Source of the DNA: Artemisia argyi
Taxonomy: Eukaryota > Streptophyta > Magnoliopsida > Asterales > Asteraceae
DNA: 64,000 nt
NCBI GenBank assembly: GCA_030686995.1
Contig: CM060702.1
Coordinates: 67,086,440 to 67,150,439, forward strand
Reading direction: 5' to 3'
Below the pieces are notes generated by a model. It ran no database searches, was not told the DNA's origin, and saw only the letters and a program-made list of their open reading frames with translations. Both the position numbers and the translations under genes were made by a program. Shown here in pieces: positions 31,235-45,995 of this stretch (positions within the stretch are counted from its first letter, which is position 1; the number at the start of each line of letters is the position of its first letter).

Positions 31235-31798
31235 CAAGTAAAGTGTATTCCTTGATATCGGTCGTGGGGAGGTTCTGAAGTTCCCAACTCTATGAGCTTT
31301 AGTCTCTCCTAAATTCCTTAAAATCTATTAAGTTATCTAGGATCTACAAGCCGCAACTCACGCAATAAATACAACGATAAAAACCAATAGTGAACTCTAA
31401 GGTTGCGTTTCTAAGACGTTCAAGCTAGTTACATATAAGATGTCAGCCAGTTTTCTTAGCCTAACACAAAACAATAAACTAAACAATAGACAACAAATCA
31501 ATGTTTAATAACTAGATTTCATTCATGCCAAGCATACACTAATTAACTTTAGCTAACATGTGAAAGCAAAGAAAAGATAAACAAATAATCAAATGATACA
31601 TAGACATAAAGAATGATTAAAGGGATAACTTATCTTTATTGAAATATGAAGTTTAAAGGCTGTAAATGCTATACAATAGCAGTAAAAATTGTCTAGGGTT
31701 TTCCTCTCCAAAGTGTTACACGTTTTAATGTAAAACATAGGAAAGTATATATAGATTTACATCTCTGACAGCATCAGCTTATGGGTTCTGACACCGTC
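31235..31798 (-). mobile_element. G-family LTR, partial copy 4
   Basis: It has the family blocks GATATCGGTCGTGGGG, CCCAACTCTATGAGC (about 31285), AGACGTTCAAGCTAGTTACA (31416) and CTGACAGCATCAG, with GTTCTGACACCGTC at the break. It is cut at 31798, in the TGACG/CGTCA promoter cluster, by the LTR terminus that begins at 31799. Its missing remainder is not at 34244. Confidence 0.75.
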
Positions 31799-34243
31799 TG
31801 TAACACCCCCATTTTTCAATGATCGCAGCGGATTAAGTGTTTGTGGTATTACCTCATGGAAACAAAGACAAGATAATAGAAAACGACTCGAAAAGAGACG
31901 TTTTAGAAAAAGGTTTTATCATTCATTTATTCATCAAAGTTTTTACAATAAAAGATACATTTTTACCAAAAGAGAGGTCCCTAAAGATACGTTTTAAGGT
32001 AAAACTGATGAATGATAACTATTCTGGACGTCCTCATTGTAACAACCCACAAAACCTCATTACTATCATTCCAATTACAAATAGATATAGTAGGTATTTC
32101 ACAGGTAAATTTTTGCTTTTTATTTGCATTCATTACTCGCATGACTCACTAGACCTGCTCACTTACCCACACAATCCAAGTAACTCAACACTCACATCCT
32201 ATAAACCCTGGTGTGTCAAGCATAAGATCACCACAACACCATAATAAGTAATCTACCAATCTAACACACTAAATATATCACAAAACCCTAACAAACCTTA
32301 ACTAAACCCTAATTAGGTCTATGTGCTTACTAAACCCTATATGCTTAACTAAACTAGTTTGAAAGTGTCCAAGGCTTAAGTATGAGTTACCTTAGGAACA
32401 TTAGGATACCTTAGGACCATTAGGCATTAGTACAAACCTTTAGAACTTAGGTATACGTCCCTTAAGCACAAAACCATAACTAAGTCATAACTTCCTAGAA
32501 TTAGGTCTAAACTATCCCAAAACTTCACCATAGGTTACCACCATGTAGTATAAGCCTTTTAGGACATAGGATTAGTTATTAGACACTCATAGGAGACTAA
32601 TCTAGGCAAAACCCGAGGATAAACCCTAATCTCCCACTAAACACAAATAGGTCATTTAGGTTACAAAACTAGGTCAAACCTTCCCAAATCTTTCCCATAA
32701 GCTACCCTCACTTAGTATAAACCCCTTAGGACTTAGGATTAGTCATTAAACACTCTTAGGAACCTAACCTAGGCACTAAACCTTAGGTAAAACCCTAAAC
32801 TGCCACTAAGTAAAACTAGGTATAAACTTAACCTTAACTAGTAAAACCTAAACATAAGCACCTCAAACTCCTCAACCAAGCACCCCTAGCACCGCTCCCT
32901 AGTTAAGCTAGCACCCTAACACCTTAAAAGCACCCACACAAGTAGGTGCATCACCAAATTGTCACCTACTTAACTAAACCGCCCCTAAACCACCACTAAT
33001 CACCCTAAACCACCACTAAACTACCCAAGCAGATTACAAGCACCTCTAAGCTAGCACACAAGTAGGTGATGCACCTACTTGTCACCTCCTTGTGCCGCGG
33101 TTTCACCACCACCACAAACACCCCTATAACCGCCTATAGCATCAATAAATCACCATGGTAGCTCTTAATAGTCCGCACTAGCTGCCATGAGTCACCTCCC
33201 CCCCCCCCCTCGACACCTCCTCCTTCCCTTGCTTGCTCTCCACTCCTCTCGTACCCTATAAATAGCTCGACCCCCTCCCATTTCAAAAGCACACCTTCTC
33301 TTCTTTATCCACCTTAAATTTCTGTATCAAGTAGTAGTACTCGAGCTATAGTAGGCCTAGGAGTCGAGCAAAGCAAGCCAAGGACCCTTTTCGAGTTGTT
33401 TTTCCATCGCTAAAACCTTAAACCCTAGTTAACCCTTGTTAAACCCTAGCTAACCAAGTAAACCTTCATTTCTAGTACTATTAGCTTTATTTTACTCTTA
33501 GGATAGTATTAGGATGCCTTAGATCCCATAGGAACCCTTGCCTAAGCCTTGAACCATTTCATTTACTAGTTTTCTTTTTAAAACCCTAATATGAGTCGAA
33601 TAAATTTTTGCATGCTATATACCCTTTACATGATCTATAATCTAGTTTTGACAACTCCCATTGGGATGGTACCAATAAGTACTATATTTGAACCCACTAA
33701 AGGTTTAACTTTGGCTAGTTATCCTTCCCATCCCCTCATGGTTGGGTATGCAGCCCCATGACCCGGATTGTTCACGTGTGGTTCATGAGCTTAGTGCAAC
33801 ATACCCCACTCATGATAATTGTGCATGCATCACAATTATTACACACACACTACATTTTCCCATATGGGTGTAACAACAGAACCCAGGGAACTTGTATTCA
33901 CTAACACTTAAACCTATGGCTCTCACTCAACACCTAGTGTTGACTTTTTAGCATGTATTCTAGGTATATTACTTCTACGGAGATATGGCAGAAGGAGGCA
34001 CTGAGCTCGGAAGACTTTTAACCCAGTTATCATTCAAATATAAGCTAACACCTAGATTTTTGGGACCTTATCAAAAGTAAAAGTATATCTTTTACAAATA
34101 AAACTCTGATAATTAAATGAATGACAACTAAATTTCTAAAACGTTTCTTTTCGAGTCATTTTCTATTACTGTAACTGTGATTCTATGAAGTAATACCCCA
34201 AACACTTAATCTGCTGCGATCAGTGAAAAATAGGGGTGTTACA
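31799..34243 (+). mobile_element. Ty3/gypsy LTR-like unit with 190-bp inverted ends
   Basis: The right end GGGGTGTTACA (34243) is a plus-oriented gypsy LTR end and is followed by a tRNA-Met-like primer site. The left end TGTAACACCCCC (31799) is its inverted copy; the two match over about 190 bp with perhaps 75-80% identity. Between them are a TATA-like CTATAAATAG at 33256 and a run of 12 C at 33198-33209. Inside, TTAGG and CCCTAA words are dense. It may be one plus LTR invaded or extended by an inverted LTR end. The 135-codon frame at 31837 lies in this inverted end and is not a gene. Confidence 0.6.
33256..33265 (+). promoter_or_regulatory. LTR TATA box
   Basis: CTATAAATAG stands 47 bp downstream of the C12 tract in the plus-oriented LTR, and is followed by a C/T-rich start region. 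The same ten bases are the TATA box of the R5 LTR at 47071. Confidence 0.6.
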
Positions 34244-34245
34244 GA

Positions 34246-34257
34246 TTGGCAATAGAG
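34246..34257 (+). other. Decayed primer binding site
   Basis: TTGGCAATAGAGCTT, two bases after the LTR end, resembles TTGGTATCAGAGC with two or three changes. This fixes the orientation of the 31799-34243 LTR as plus, with internal sequence to the right. Confidence 0.55.
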
Positions 34258-34426
34258 CTTCAGTTGTAGAGAACAAGGTCAAAACCTAAACTACAACTAT
34301 TTTTCCTAAACCCGTGAAAGTCCTTAGTACCTCTACCATCCTCCATAACTATACGTGCTAAGGTTAGTATAATAATTGCCTGCTTAATTGCTAAATGATT
34401 TACAGCACTTTTACTATTATATAGTT

Positions 34427-35185
34427 ATGTCTACTCCCCACTACTCTACCCCCGTCTCATCTAGCTTAAATCCGGAGAATGATCTTCCCTCTCTGAATGT
34501 ACTAGATTATTCCCCTAAACCCTATATTCCCAATCACTTAGAAGACTCTAGGAATAGTTTAGATATACCTTCACCCTTAAGATATACCCCTTCCTTAAAT
34601 AACCCTCATTTAAAACACATAAGAGATTTCTATACTAAGACATCACCTATACCTCCCCTAAACCCTGTTATACACCCACCATTCCCCACATCTAGATTAG
34701 AACCCCCATGGTTTCTTTCTCTCTAGAGAACCATATATACCTAGAAACCCTATCCCTATCTCTATCTATACCCCTAGATATGACCTTAGGCAACCCTACA
34801 CCTTAGGACCTACCCCTTACTTAGTAAGCACTCCCATTTCATCTTGGAAAGATGAAATTGGAGAAAAACCCTCTGGGACAACTTTAGAAAATGAGAAAAA
34901 TCAATTAGAGGAAATTTTAAATAACATAGATGAGATTTTCCTTGACCTTCTTGAGAAGATAGAAAAAGGTCATAATAATAACTTAGATAATCAACATGAC
35001 TATAGTAGTTTAAGAAGCACTTTACAAGAAAACCGTTTTAAAGTAGCTAAAATATAGAAAAACCAAATGAAACACCACCATAAAATAGCCTTTGCCCGCT
35101 TTAGGATTTGCACTTTAGAAAAGATAATAGATAATGATGAGGAAAATTTTCAATCAAACCTAGAAAACACAAACTCTTGGAATTA
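34427..35185 (+). pseudogene. Degenerate gag-like ORF of unknown family
   Basis: After the decayed primer site, an ATG at 34427 opens a Pro/Ser-rich frame (STPHYSTPVSSSLNPENDLP) to a stop at 34724. A related frame continues from about 34840 with WKDEIGEKPSGTTLENEKN, an acidic coiled-coil-like stretch and LEKIIDNDEENFQSNLEN, stopping at about 35183 with one internal TAG near 35056. Position and composition (Pro-rich head, coiled coil) would suit a gag or leader protein of a non-autonomous gypsy element. No zinc knuckle, protease or RT is visible. Confidence 0.35.
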
Positions 35186-36125
35186 GGAAAACCTTAGAAA
35201 CCCCTAAGTAATATGCCTTTTATACCCTAGAATAGTTAGTGCCTATAGGAAATGTAAGATAGGAAATCAATAAAATAAGTTAGGTTTTAGAAACTACCTA
35301 GTACCCCTCAATTAGGATAAATTAGATAAACCCCTTAAGAAATACCTCTCCCACATTAGCTTAGGTCATCCCTAACCCAATAGTAACCCCTTAGGAAAAT
35401 ACCTCTCCCACATTACCTTAGGTCACCCCTAACCCAATAGTAACCCTTTAGGAAAATAGATATAACCCATAGAACATAACAAATTAGGTACTTGTTATAA
35501 CCTACCCTTAACCCTTACCCTTAGGAATTTAGGAAAACTACCTCGATGTCTTAGATACATAGAATCTCTAAACTCTTTTAAACTCCCTTCATATATGATA
35601 ATCATATACAAGCATATTCCTATCCTTTTTCCTCTTCATTTCCTTAGATTACTATGATTTTTCCAAGTTAGTTTTCCCCATCCCCTTAGTAAAACCCAAA
35701 CCATATTTAGGATTCCCATACTTGAGGTTAGAAATGACATTAGGATATCCCTAGAAAACATAAGCTTAAGTATAGAATACTTTAGATCACTAAGATAGGC
35801 TATTTAACAAACCCTTGAGGAATTAGAAAAATAGGATTAGGAATCTTTAAAGTTTTATAGGTTAGAAATCAAAAATCCCTACCCCAATAGATAGAAAAGT
35901 TAGGAAGACATCCCTATAACATAGGATTTAGCTTAGAAATTCATTAGGACTAGAACCTAGATTAAGCATAAGGAATATTAGGAAAAACATAGGATTAAAT
36001 TGTAAACCCTCTACCACAAACCATCAAACCCCTAGTTTAGGATAGACACATATCAAGCTTCTACCATATACGAATAAGGAGTTTTAGGATAAAATTGCCC
36101 CTACCTAGTCCCTTAGGATACCCAC
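35186..36125 (+). other. Gene-free stretch dense in CCTTAGG/CCCTA words
   Basis: No ORF of note. Plus-strand G is rare outside TTAGG words. CCTTAGG and ACCTCTCCCACATTA-type blocks recur (35343 and 35399 are near copies of one 55-bp block). The composition resembles 32270-33560 in the preceding LTR, so this is probably the same element's internal region. Confidence 0.45.
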
Positions 36126-37570
36126 TGATACGTGGGAATTGCGCCCTCGCAATAGGTTTTACCTCTCAAGGGATCTCGAGAAGCTTACAACCCCCACCAG
36201 GCAGTGTACCTGATCGTTGTAGTATAGTATAGTGACAAGTACCAGGGGATTGATCGTTCAACTCAGGAATAGTGTCGCTAGGATTAGAAAGCCTACTAAA
36301 CTAGGTCTAGAGGTGAGGTATGATTCTTTTTGTATTTTTATATTTTATAGAAAACAAGTAAAAATCTCGGGTTTTGAAGGAGTGGGTGGAATTAGTTGCT
36401 AGCCAACTAACCTAATTAACTAAAGATGCAATCAAAATAAAATAAAAGAAATGAAAATAAAACTATTATACTAATGTGCTGGAAACAATAATGAGGAAAG
36501 TTGTGTTTACTTAGATTTCATTACTCCCCAGATATCTTTTACAGGTTGATTAGCTTGTTACAATTGCATGGATGACGGGTTATATTCCTTAATACTAGTC
36601 ATAGGGCCGTGTACAATATTCCCTAACTCTATAAGATCCTACTTCACTCCTATCTCGAGCCGTTAGAAGCTCCTAACATGGGATCATTAGAATTCTCTTA
36701 CGCATTAAATACAACCAAAAATCGTAGTACACCTCCGATCATGTTTCCTAAGACGTTCAAGGAAGTTACCAATGGAAGTCTTCCAATTTTCTTAAGCCTA
36801 ACATCGAATACAATCATCCGTAACAATTATAAACAAACAATCAAAGCATAATTAACATCTAGGTTTCACTACATCTGATCAAACACAATAAAAATCTATC
36901 CTAGCATGTTAAAGAGAAGACAAGCGTAAGATATAATCACACAACACATAGACATATTGAATGATTTGAATGAATACTTATCTTCAATTGAACATGGAAG
37001 AATCAAGGGGTTGAAACCCTTGAAAAGCTGTTAAAATTCCTCTAGGGTTTATTCCCTCAAAGTTGCACACTAATGAATGAAAATTGGAAAACTATATATC
37101 GATTTTACACCTTGACGGCGTCATGTATTAGCTCGTGTCGCCGTCAACTCGCCGCCATGATAAAAATCGTATTGCCTAGATCCATTTGTGATGTCGTCAT
37201 GTAGGAAATCACTCTGGGCCGTCACGTGTAATTGGACCTTGACGGCCTTGGTGGCGCCGTCAGCCCAATATGCTTGAAAACTCTCTGGTCTGTCACGTTA
37301 TAAGTTCCACATCCACCTCTTTTATAACTCTTGACGCTGTCACGTGTAAAAGCTTGACGCCGTCAGGTACTGTTGCTAGCAAGGAAATTGAGACTTTGTC
37401 GTTTTCTTCACTTTTGTGCTCCAAAAACGTCCAAAATGCTTCCTTTTCCAGATTTCTCCTCAAAAGTACCTAAAATGTCAAAAGGAATGATTTAGGGCAA
37501 TAATTGATCAAATAATTTTGAATTCGGGCTTAAATGACCCCTTAAAAGTCGTACACTTTTTGCCTCATCA
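36126..37570 (-). mobile_element. G-family LTR, complete copy 5 (1445 bp)
   Basis: It runs from TGATACGTGGG to GCCTCATCA, with all family blocks present. The TGACG/CGTCA motifs are in 37113-37370 (TGACGGCGTCA near 37114, TGACGCCGTCA near 37355). It is followed by the G polypurine region and internal sequence, so it is the 3' LTR of a second, truncated G element in minus orientation. Confidence 0.9.
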
Positions 37571-38142
37571 GATACCCTTACACTTGAGATTTGCTTGTCC
37601 TCAAGCAAATGCGCGTTTATCCTAATCAAAATACAAGCTTGGGGTCATTTAACACTAATATAAAAGTAATTACAACAAATAATCGTTCCACTAAAAACCA
37701 AAAACAAGCACAGAGGTCATACACTAGCACCTCACAAATAGTTCTTAGATACTCACATCTCTCGGGTGTAATAAAGTATATATCACAATATGGAAATAGA
37801 AAACATCTCTCACTACCTGTCATAGCAAATAGATAGCCATAGGCTTGGGAAAGGATCAAACCTCTACCACTTGGCGTAAGCACCTAGGATAAACTATCAA
37901 AGAGGTCTTTTAAAGGGTTATAACGTTAGGTGTAAGGGTATGGAAAACACGGTTTTGTTGGATACAGGCAATATTTACTAGTAGCGAGTTAATCATCTTG
38001 GTTAATTACATGTACAATATGGCGTTGCTAAGCCAAGACTCGACTCGACTTAAGCTAATAAATTAAAAACATAAAATAATCATAGAATAAAACGGGATGG
38101 TAGCCTGTATGTTTTTTCTCCTTTTTTTTTTCTTAATTTTTT

Positions 38143-38176
<34 letters not shown>

Positions 38177-39339
38177 ATACACCCTTACCCTACCATCCAA
38201 AATAGTACATCATAGGGAATGTGCATTCCCCTTACACATGAATTTTTACATACTTTACAATAAACTACTCTAATGACTCGAATAAAGATAATCAAAACAC
38301 TTGGAGTACTTTTTAAGATTAATGCACATATAGGGGTAATAATTGATGTCATCCCCATTATTTCATTACAATAGTACTTTACCTATGAGTCCTAATCGTC
38401 CCAAAACAATATGTACAAGATATGACTCGACTTAGCAACCATGTAATCAATTAGACAATTAACTAAGGGTTTAAACATGTAACAATAATGCACTAAAGAT
38501 GAGTGCATACACGGAAGGCTAAGGCGATTTGGTTGCACATTTGGGGTGGGTTGTAACAAATTCTTCGTTTAAGTAAAATGCTTAAAGTTAGAAACAAAAA
38601 GATAGGCTCGGAGGGGTGTACTAGGGGTATCGTGTACTAAGAATGAGTACAACGCTAAGGTGTGGGAAAAATTAATTGACTTTACTAGTCAAGTAATATG
38701 ACTTAATTGGTCAAGTAATTATGATACGGGTTAACACAAGGGTGATCCTAATGCCTCTTATCATGTAGTAAATCCTACTACACGAATGTAGTCTCACTAG
38801 CGGTCTCGGGATGCATCACTAACGCAAGTTCTAGAATCTAAATACTACCGATACACTCATAAGCACTAATAACGAATGCTTTTCCTATCAAATCTAAAGG
38901 CGAACCTCACATATTTGGGTGGAAAATGTTTTTGAATGGTACGGTTTTGTGCTAGTCATACAACTCCTATCCATGAGACGCTTGTTAAGGTTAAAGTTTC
39001 ACTCCTAAATGTTGTAAAAAAAATTTAAATTTGGCGCTAAAATTACACTAACAAGTATTTCTCTTAGTTTTATTACACACATACCATCAAACAAACAAAC
39101 TCAAGTGTAATAGTATCCTATAAGGTATCATCATTTACCCTCCCCTTAGACTTAGGATGAACATTGTCCCCAATGTTCAATTAAAGGATGTAAAAGTAAA
39201 ATAGCTAAAAAGAATGAAAACAAATACTCCCCTGATTCGTTCGGTGTGGACAGTGTGTTAACAAAGTTAGATCTTCCTCCAAGAAAATGAACGTTCAAAG
39301 CTTCCCTTCCAGAAATATAAATCATCTACTTGTCATATA
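37571..39339 (-). mobile_element. Internal 3' part of the second G element
   Basis: It is collinear with 9891-11730 of the first G element, including the GAGGACAAGCAAA/polypurine block, CTCTCGGGTGTAATAAAGTA (about 37760), the T-rich tract (38119-38174) and GGTATCGTGTACTA (about 38626). It stops at 39339, where a gypsy LTR terminus TGTAGCACCCCC begins. No coding sequence is present because the break precedes gag-protease. Confidence 0.85.
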
Positions 39340-40438
39340 TGTAGCACCCCCAACTCAAAATACGGCAGCTGACATGCTGAGGGCACTACGCAAATAGAAA
39401 CCAAGCACATGTATAGCTAACGACCACAACACGGGACGTTTATAAATGTTGCAAAACATATCATTCAAATTATAAACCGTTTAGAGTACAAGGACTCTTA
39501 AATCAAGTAGCAGCGGAAAAAGTAAAATAGAGTTTGCAGCGAAAAGTTAACAAAGTTTAGCAGCGGAAATAATTAAGACACACCAAGGTTTTACGAATGA
39601 TATGAAAATAAAGATAGTAAAGATAATAAAGCTGCCTTGACAGAAAGATTCCATCGACCTTGCCACTCCACCAAGCCCATGTCATAAAGCTCCAAAACTA
39701 ATTAGTAGTAGTACCTGAGAAACACATGCTTAAAAGTCAACACAAAGGTTGAGTGTAATCCATAGGTTTAAAATAATAAGTTGATCACAAGGTTTTAATC
39801 ATACGATATAAGCAACAAATGCAAATACCAGGGAAATCAAGGTAACACCCAATATGTAGAGGCAACACGTGCATACATACGGTTGATGGTACTAAGCTCA
39901 TGACACACAAATGTTAACCAAACCAATCGTCAGTAACTTTGCACTGGCATAAACAATAACCACGAAATTTCATAATATAATGTGCCCCTAAGACCGGGTA
40001 CTTGCCAATACCCAGCAAAATCGAAAGTAGTACACCCGCGTTGCCAAGCCCTTGACAACCGGGCAGGATGGTCAATCCTATAGGCCTATAAACTAAGTTC
40101 TCATTCACTCGCAAGTGACTGATGGCTCATGATTTGAGGGTCTTTCCGGCAAGACAAGCTACTTAGCACATCGTCAGGAAATATATATATCATTCAGGAA
40201 AAGCATACCAAAAATACTTGTGCTCAGAAAAACATTTAAAGCATGTGTCTCACCCCATGGGTTTATAAACATTTAAAATGTAAAAAGCGGGGCTATGAAT
40301 CACACCTTAACAATAGCAGTAGCAGGAAACGAGATATAGTAACCAATCAATAATGCGTCACAGCAGTGAACCTCAGGACAACCTAATTAATATAAATGGC
40401 ATAACTTATAACTATACTCGAATATCTCAATAAACAAT
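39340..40438 (-). mobile_element. Ty3/gypsy LTR fragment (TGTAGCACCCCC type)
   Basis: It starts TGTAGCACCCCC, then contains CAGCGGAAA words, AAAGTCAACACAAAGGTTGAG (family block near 39736) and GGTACTTGCCAATACCC. It is interrupted at 40438 by the next LTR. It is a diverged relative of the 40439 LTR. No ORF. Confidence 0.65.
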
Positions 40439-43400
40439 TGTAACACCCCCAATTCATGGATGCAGCGGAATTCAAACTGGGTGTTACTCGACAGCACAAT
40501 AGTCACAATAATAGAAAACGAACTCCAATTGAGTCGTTTTAAAAGATTTATCATTCAAATTGTATAAATATCAGAGATTACAAAATGAGGTCCCAATTGG
40601 TTCCATGTTTACAAATCACATTAAGTGAGTTTTTGAATGATAATAAAGTTTATAGCCCTCTTGAGTATCCGTGTCCTTCCGTGCCATCCTTGATCGTTAT
40701 GAACCTGAAATACATGCTTGAGAGGTCAACACAAAGGTTGAGTGATATTCATAGAGTTTGTTAAATGTTTGAACACAATATGTTGGTAGTATGAGCTATA
40801 GACTCACACCAATGTTTGGAAAACAAAGATGGGCTACGTTGTTATATGCCCGGAAAGGTTATTAATTCACTAAGCTTATGACACCAAAACGTTAACGTGT
40901 ACCAATATCGATCGGCAGATTTATCCCGGTAGGTACTTTGCCGTCATACCTAATGTCTCAAATATTAATGCATTTGTTTGAACTTAGTCAAAACAAATGG
41001 GATTCGTCAATCCCAATAGGCCTATTCACAATATTCGCGCTCACTTGCAAGTAACCCTCGCAAGTGATTAAATGGTTCATAATAAGGGATCTTGGTTTGG
41101 CAAGGATGTTACTTAGTGATAATAAAACATAGTCGAATAGCATACAGTAGAAAGCATTGTGTTCGAGTAGAAAAATAATAGCATGTATTCCCCCCAAGGG
41201 TTTGTAAAACATTGAAGTAATGTAAAGTGGTGCTATGAACTCACCTTGAGTTGGATGATGTATAATGAGAATGATGGATATGCCGTAAGAACTTCTACGA
41301 GCAACCTAGAATAATTGTTGTAACTTAGGTTTGGAATAATGTCTAAAGAAACATAAACATGCCAATATATGTATATCTTGTACTTAGTCCATGATGTGGT
41401 ATGATGTATAATGTAAGTCTTTGAAAGAGATGATTCATGAAACATGTATGTTTTGTATATCGTTTACTACCGTTCGGGCCGACATAATTCAGAAGTCATG
41501 TTAGTAAGCGTTCGAGGAGCCAGGACACTTTAATTCGTAAATCCACAACTCAACTCGACGGCTTACATAATGAACTCCTCACATGAGGCTCCCTACTATT
41601 GTAGTAGTTGATGAAATATATAGATATAAGTTTTGATCCGAAAAGTTACATGTCCGATATTTGAATAAACTTAGGAAAGTTTAGTGTCACATGAAGATTG
41701 TTATTAGGGGTAGTTTCATAAGTCTTGTATGACCATTTTCTCTTTGTAATATCTCATGGTTCCTTTTTAAGTGAAGTAGATCCAAATTGTATGTTCAAGT
41801 TATCGCCAACTCTTGTTTCATGTTTACGCCTATGTAAGTTTACTTGGTCATTTCGTCATGGCCTAGCCATGACGTTTGGTCCTTGTTCCAAGGTCATGAG
41901 ACTCAACCTTGGCTCTAGCCATGGTTGTGGTCTTGATTATAGGTCATAAGACCCCTTTGGTCTTCATAAACCATAACCTATATGTAATGACTTTGTCTAA
42001 AAATGGGCTGTTTAGAATTTGAAGAAATTTATCACTCGGAAAGCGTTTTCAGGGCTCGAGCTTCTTTGTTCCTGAACCAAAACGTCGTTCCGGACAACTT
42101 TCGTGTTTTAACTTTTTGATGAATCGGACCAGAAGAGGGACTTTCAAAACCCAAATTTGATCAGAATGGTATTTGGCAGTTTGCCGCAAAGTTTTGGTAA
42201 CTTCAAATGGGCGTAACTTTTGACTCGTATACTCGTTTTAGGTGGTTCAAATTGCTATGGTTTCCTTGTTAAGTCCTATACTGTATTATGTAATGATCCA
42301 ACATCATATTTTTACCATTTTGATCAGGTCTTACCAAGAAAGTCACTAGTTTGCTTGTTATAGTAACTTGTCTTATCAATCATGTACAATAACTTGTTTT
42401 ACTCACTTTTATACATCATGGACATGAATACAAGACATAATATAGCACAAATAATATGTAAATAACATGAATATGATTATTTAACAAGAATCATGTTAGG
42501 GTTTGGCTTACAACTTTTGGCTTTCAAAGATGAAAGGAAGTTAACATGTAAGGAAAAGGACTTTGATAGACTTGCTTCAACCCATTTCACTTCATGCAAT
42601 CTTTCTACCCTTGTAATCTTGAAAGATAGATGATGAAGGTTGAGGTGAATTGAGTGGATTCAAACTCAAGAGAAATCACCAAGTATATGAGGTTATGGAA
42701 GTGTTTTGATTATCTAAAAGAAACTAGGGTTTCAACCTTGAAGAAGCACTTGAACCTTGCTAGAATTTGGAAGGAAATAAGCTAAGGATGGAAGGGTTTT
42801 GGGGTTGGAGGTGCACGGCACAAAGGGGGATGGGGGGCTTTTATAGGGTCTTAAGGAGGTTAGTTTACATGACTAGTCAAAGCTTACAAAGGAAGCTTGA
42901 ACACATGTATACAATCTAAGGCCTTAAGCATGAGATCAAGACACCTAAAGGGTGACTCCCCCCCCCCCCCCCCCCGTTAGGCGGTTTGGAAAGGATAAGG
43001 GGATGACTTGGTCATAGCTTGATATTATCCAAGATATTGGATGAGTTTTGACTCCGGAAAATGCCAACCGTAAATGATTAAGCCTCAAAACGCAAAACCG
43101 GGTGTCGTAAAATTATGAAACTTGAAAGTATTGTTAAACATGTCCATATGTTCCATAATAAAATATAAAATGAGTGGTAGGTTCTATCGGGTGCTAAAAC
43201 CCTGCTAAAAACTGGAAACACGGGTCTAAAACGCGTAATTCGCGTAAAACGCTGAACTGAAAAACGTAAAATTCCAAAACTTTTGGAATTGTCATAAAAT
43301 GATAGAAAATCATATTTCTATTGTTTATAATGTTTTATGGATATATCGGGATGCTGGAAGGACGTTTAAACCTAAAAGTAAATCTCGGACACGGCTTTGT

Positions 43401-43576
43401 GATTTTTGCAGAAATGATCCGACGAGCGTCAAACTCTCGGTTTATCGTTAAAATAGTTTAACTTACGAGAATATGAAATAAAAATTTCTGAGATGAATAG
43501 TAAAAAGTGAATAGTAAAATGTGAATAGTGAAATTTTCCGGGAAAAGTAATTAACCTGAAAATGCGAATTGTTACA
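40439..43576 (-). mobile_element. Ty3/gypsy LTR, complete (3138 bp)
   Basis: On the plus strand it runs from TGTAACACCCCC to AATTGTTACA; on the minus strand it begins TGTAACAATTCG. A polypurine-like AAGGGGTAGAGAC precedes it on the minus strand (43577-43589), so it is a 3' LTR of a minus-strand element. The minus TATA-like CTATAAAAG is at 42846-42838, with a run of 18 C (plus strand) at 42958-42975 upstream of it. LTRs of about 3 kb are usual for the Tekay/Del clade. No ORF. Confidence 0.85.
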
Positions 43577-44228
43577 GTCTCTACCCCTTACGGGGAACTT
43601 CGTCCCGAAGTTCTGTGTGTATCATATGTTGGAGTGGTGTTGATGAAAAGGTGTGGTTACTTATGAGGACCAAAGTCTGGAATTACTAGTGATGTAGTTT
43701 GATTTGTCTCAGAATATGGTGTGTCAATAGAGATTGATAACATGGTTGAATATCAGTAGAGATCCATATAATAGTCGAATATCAAAGAAAATTGATATAG
43801 CAGTCGATTATTAATAGAAATTGATATAGTAGTTGTACAGAAATTGATATAGTTAAATATCAAAATGGAAATTGATATAGTTGTCAAGTATCAATAGCAA
43901 TTGATATAACAGTTGAACAACAATAGCAATTTATATTGGAATCCAATAAATGGAAATTGATATAGTAGTGGAATATCAATGGAAATTGATATAGTTGTCA
44001 AGTATCGATAGCAATTGATATAAGAATCGAATCATGGAATAAGCGTTGAACATGTGGTTGGACCAAGTCCTGTTTGAATTGTACGGCTGCCCATGCATAT
44101 GGCTACATGGAATCCAATAAATGGAAATTGATATAGTAGTGGAACAACAATAGCAATTTTCGTATTTTTTCGAGTACGTTTGCAATGTCATTTGAGCCCC
44201 GGAGCGTTTTCGTGTGGAACATAGTTAC
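43577..44228 (-). other. Internal stub next to the gypsy LTR, with tandem GATATAG repeats
   Basis: Next to the LTR is the hairpin GAACTTCGTCCCGAAGTTC (43598-43616), matching GAACTTCGTCTCGAAGTTC at 1439-1457 at the same place. From about 43715 to 44165, GAAATTGATATAG-type units separated by AGTAGTTG, TTGTCAAGTATC and similar words recur about 15 times. No pol remnant is recognised here. Confidence 0.6.

Positions 44229-45995
<1,767 letters not shown>

Noticed and set aside
33400..33440. CCCTAAA words considered as interstitial telomere
   Set aside because: Words are scattered and irregular, without two perfect tandem units; they belong to the LTR and its leader.
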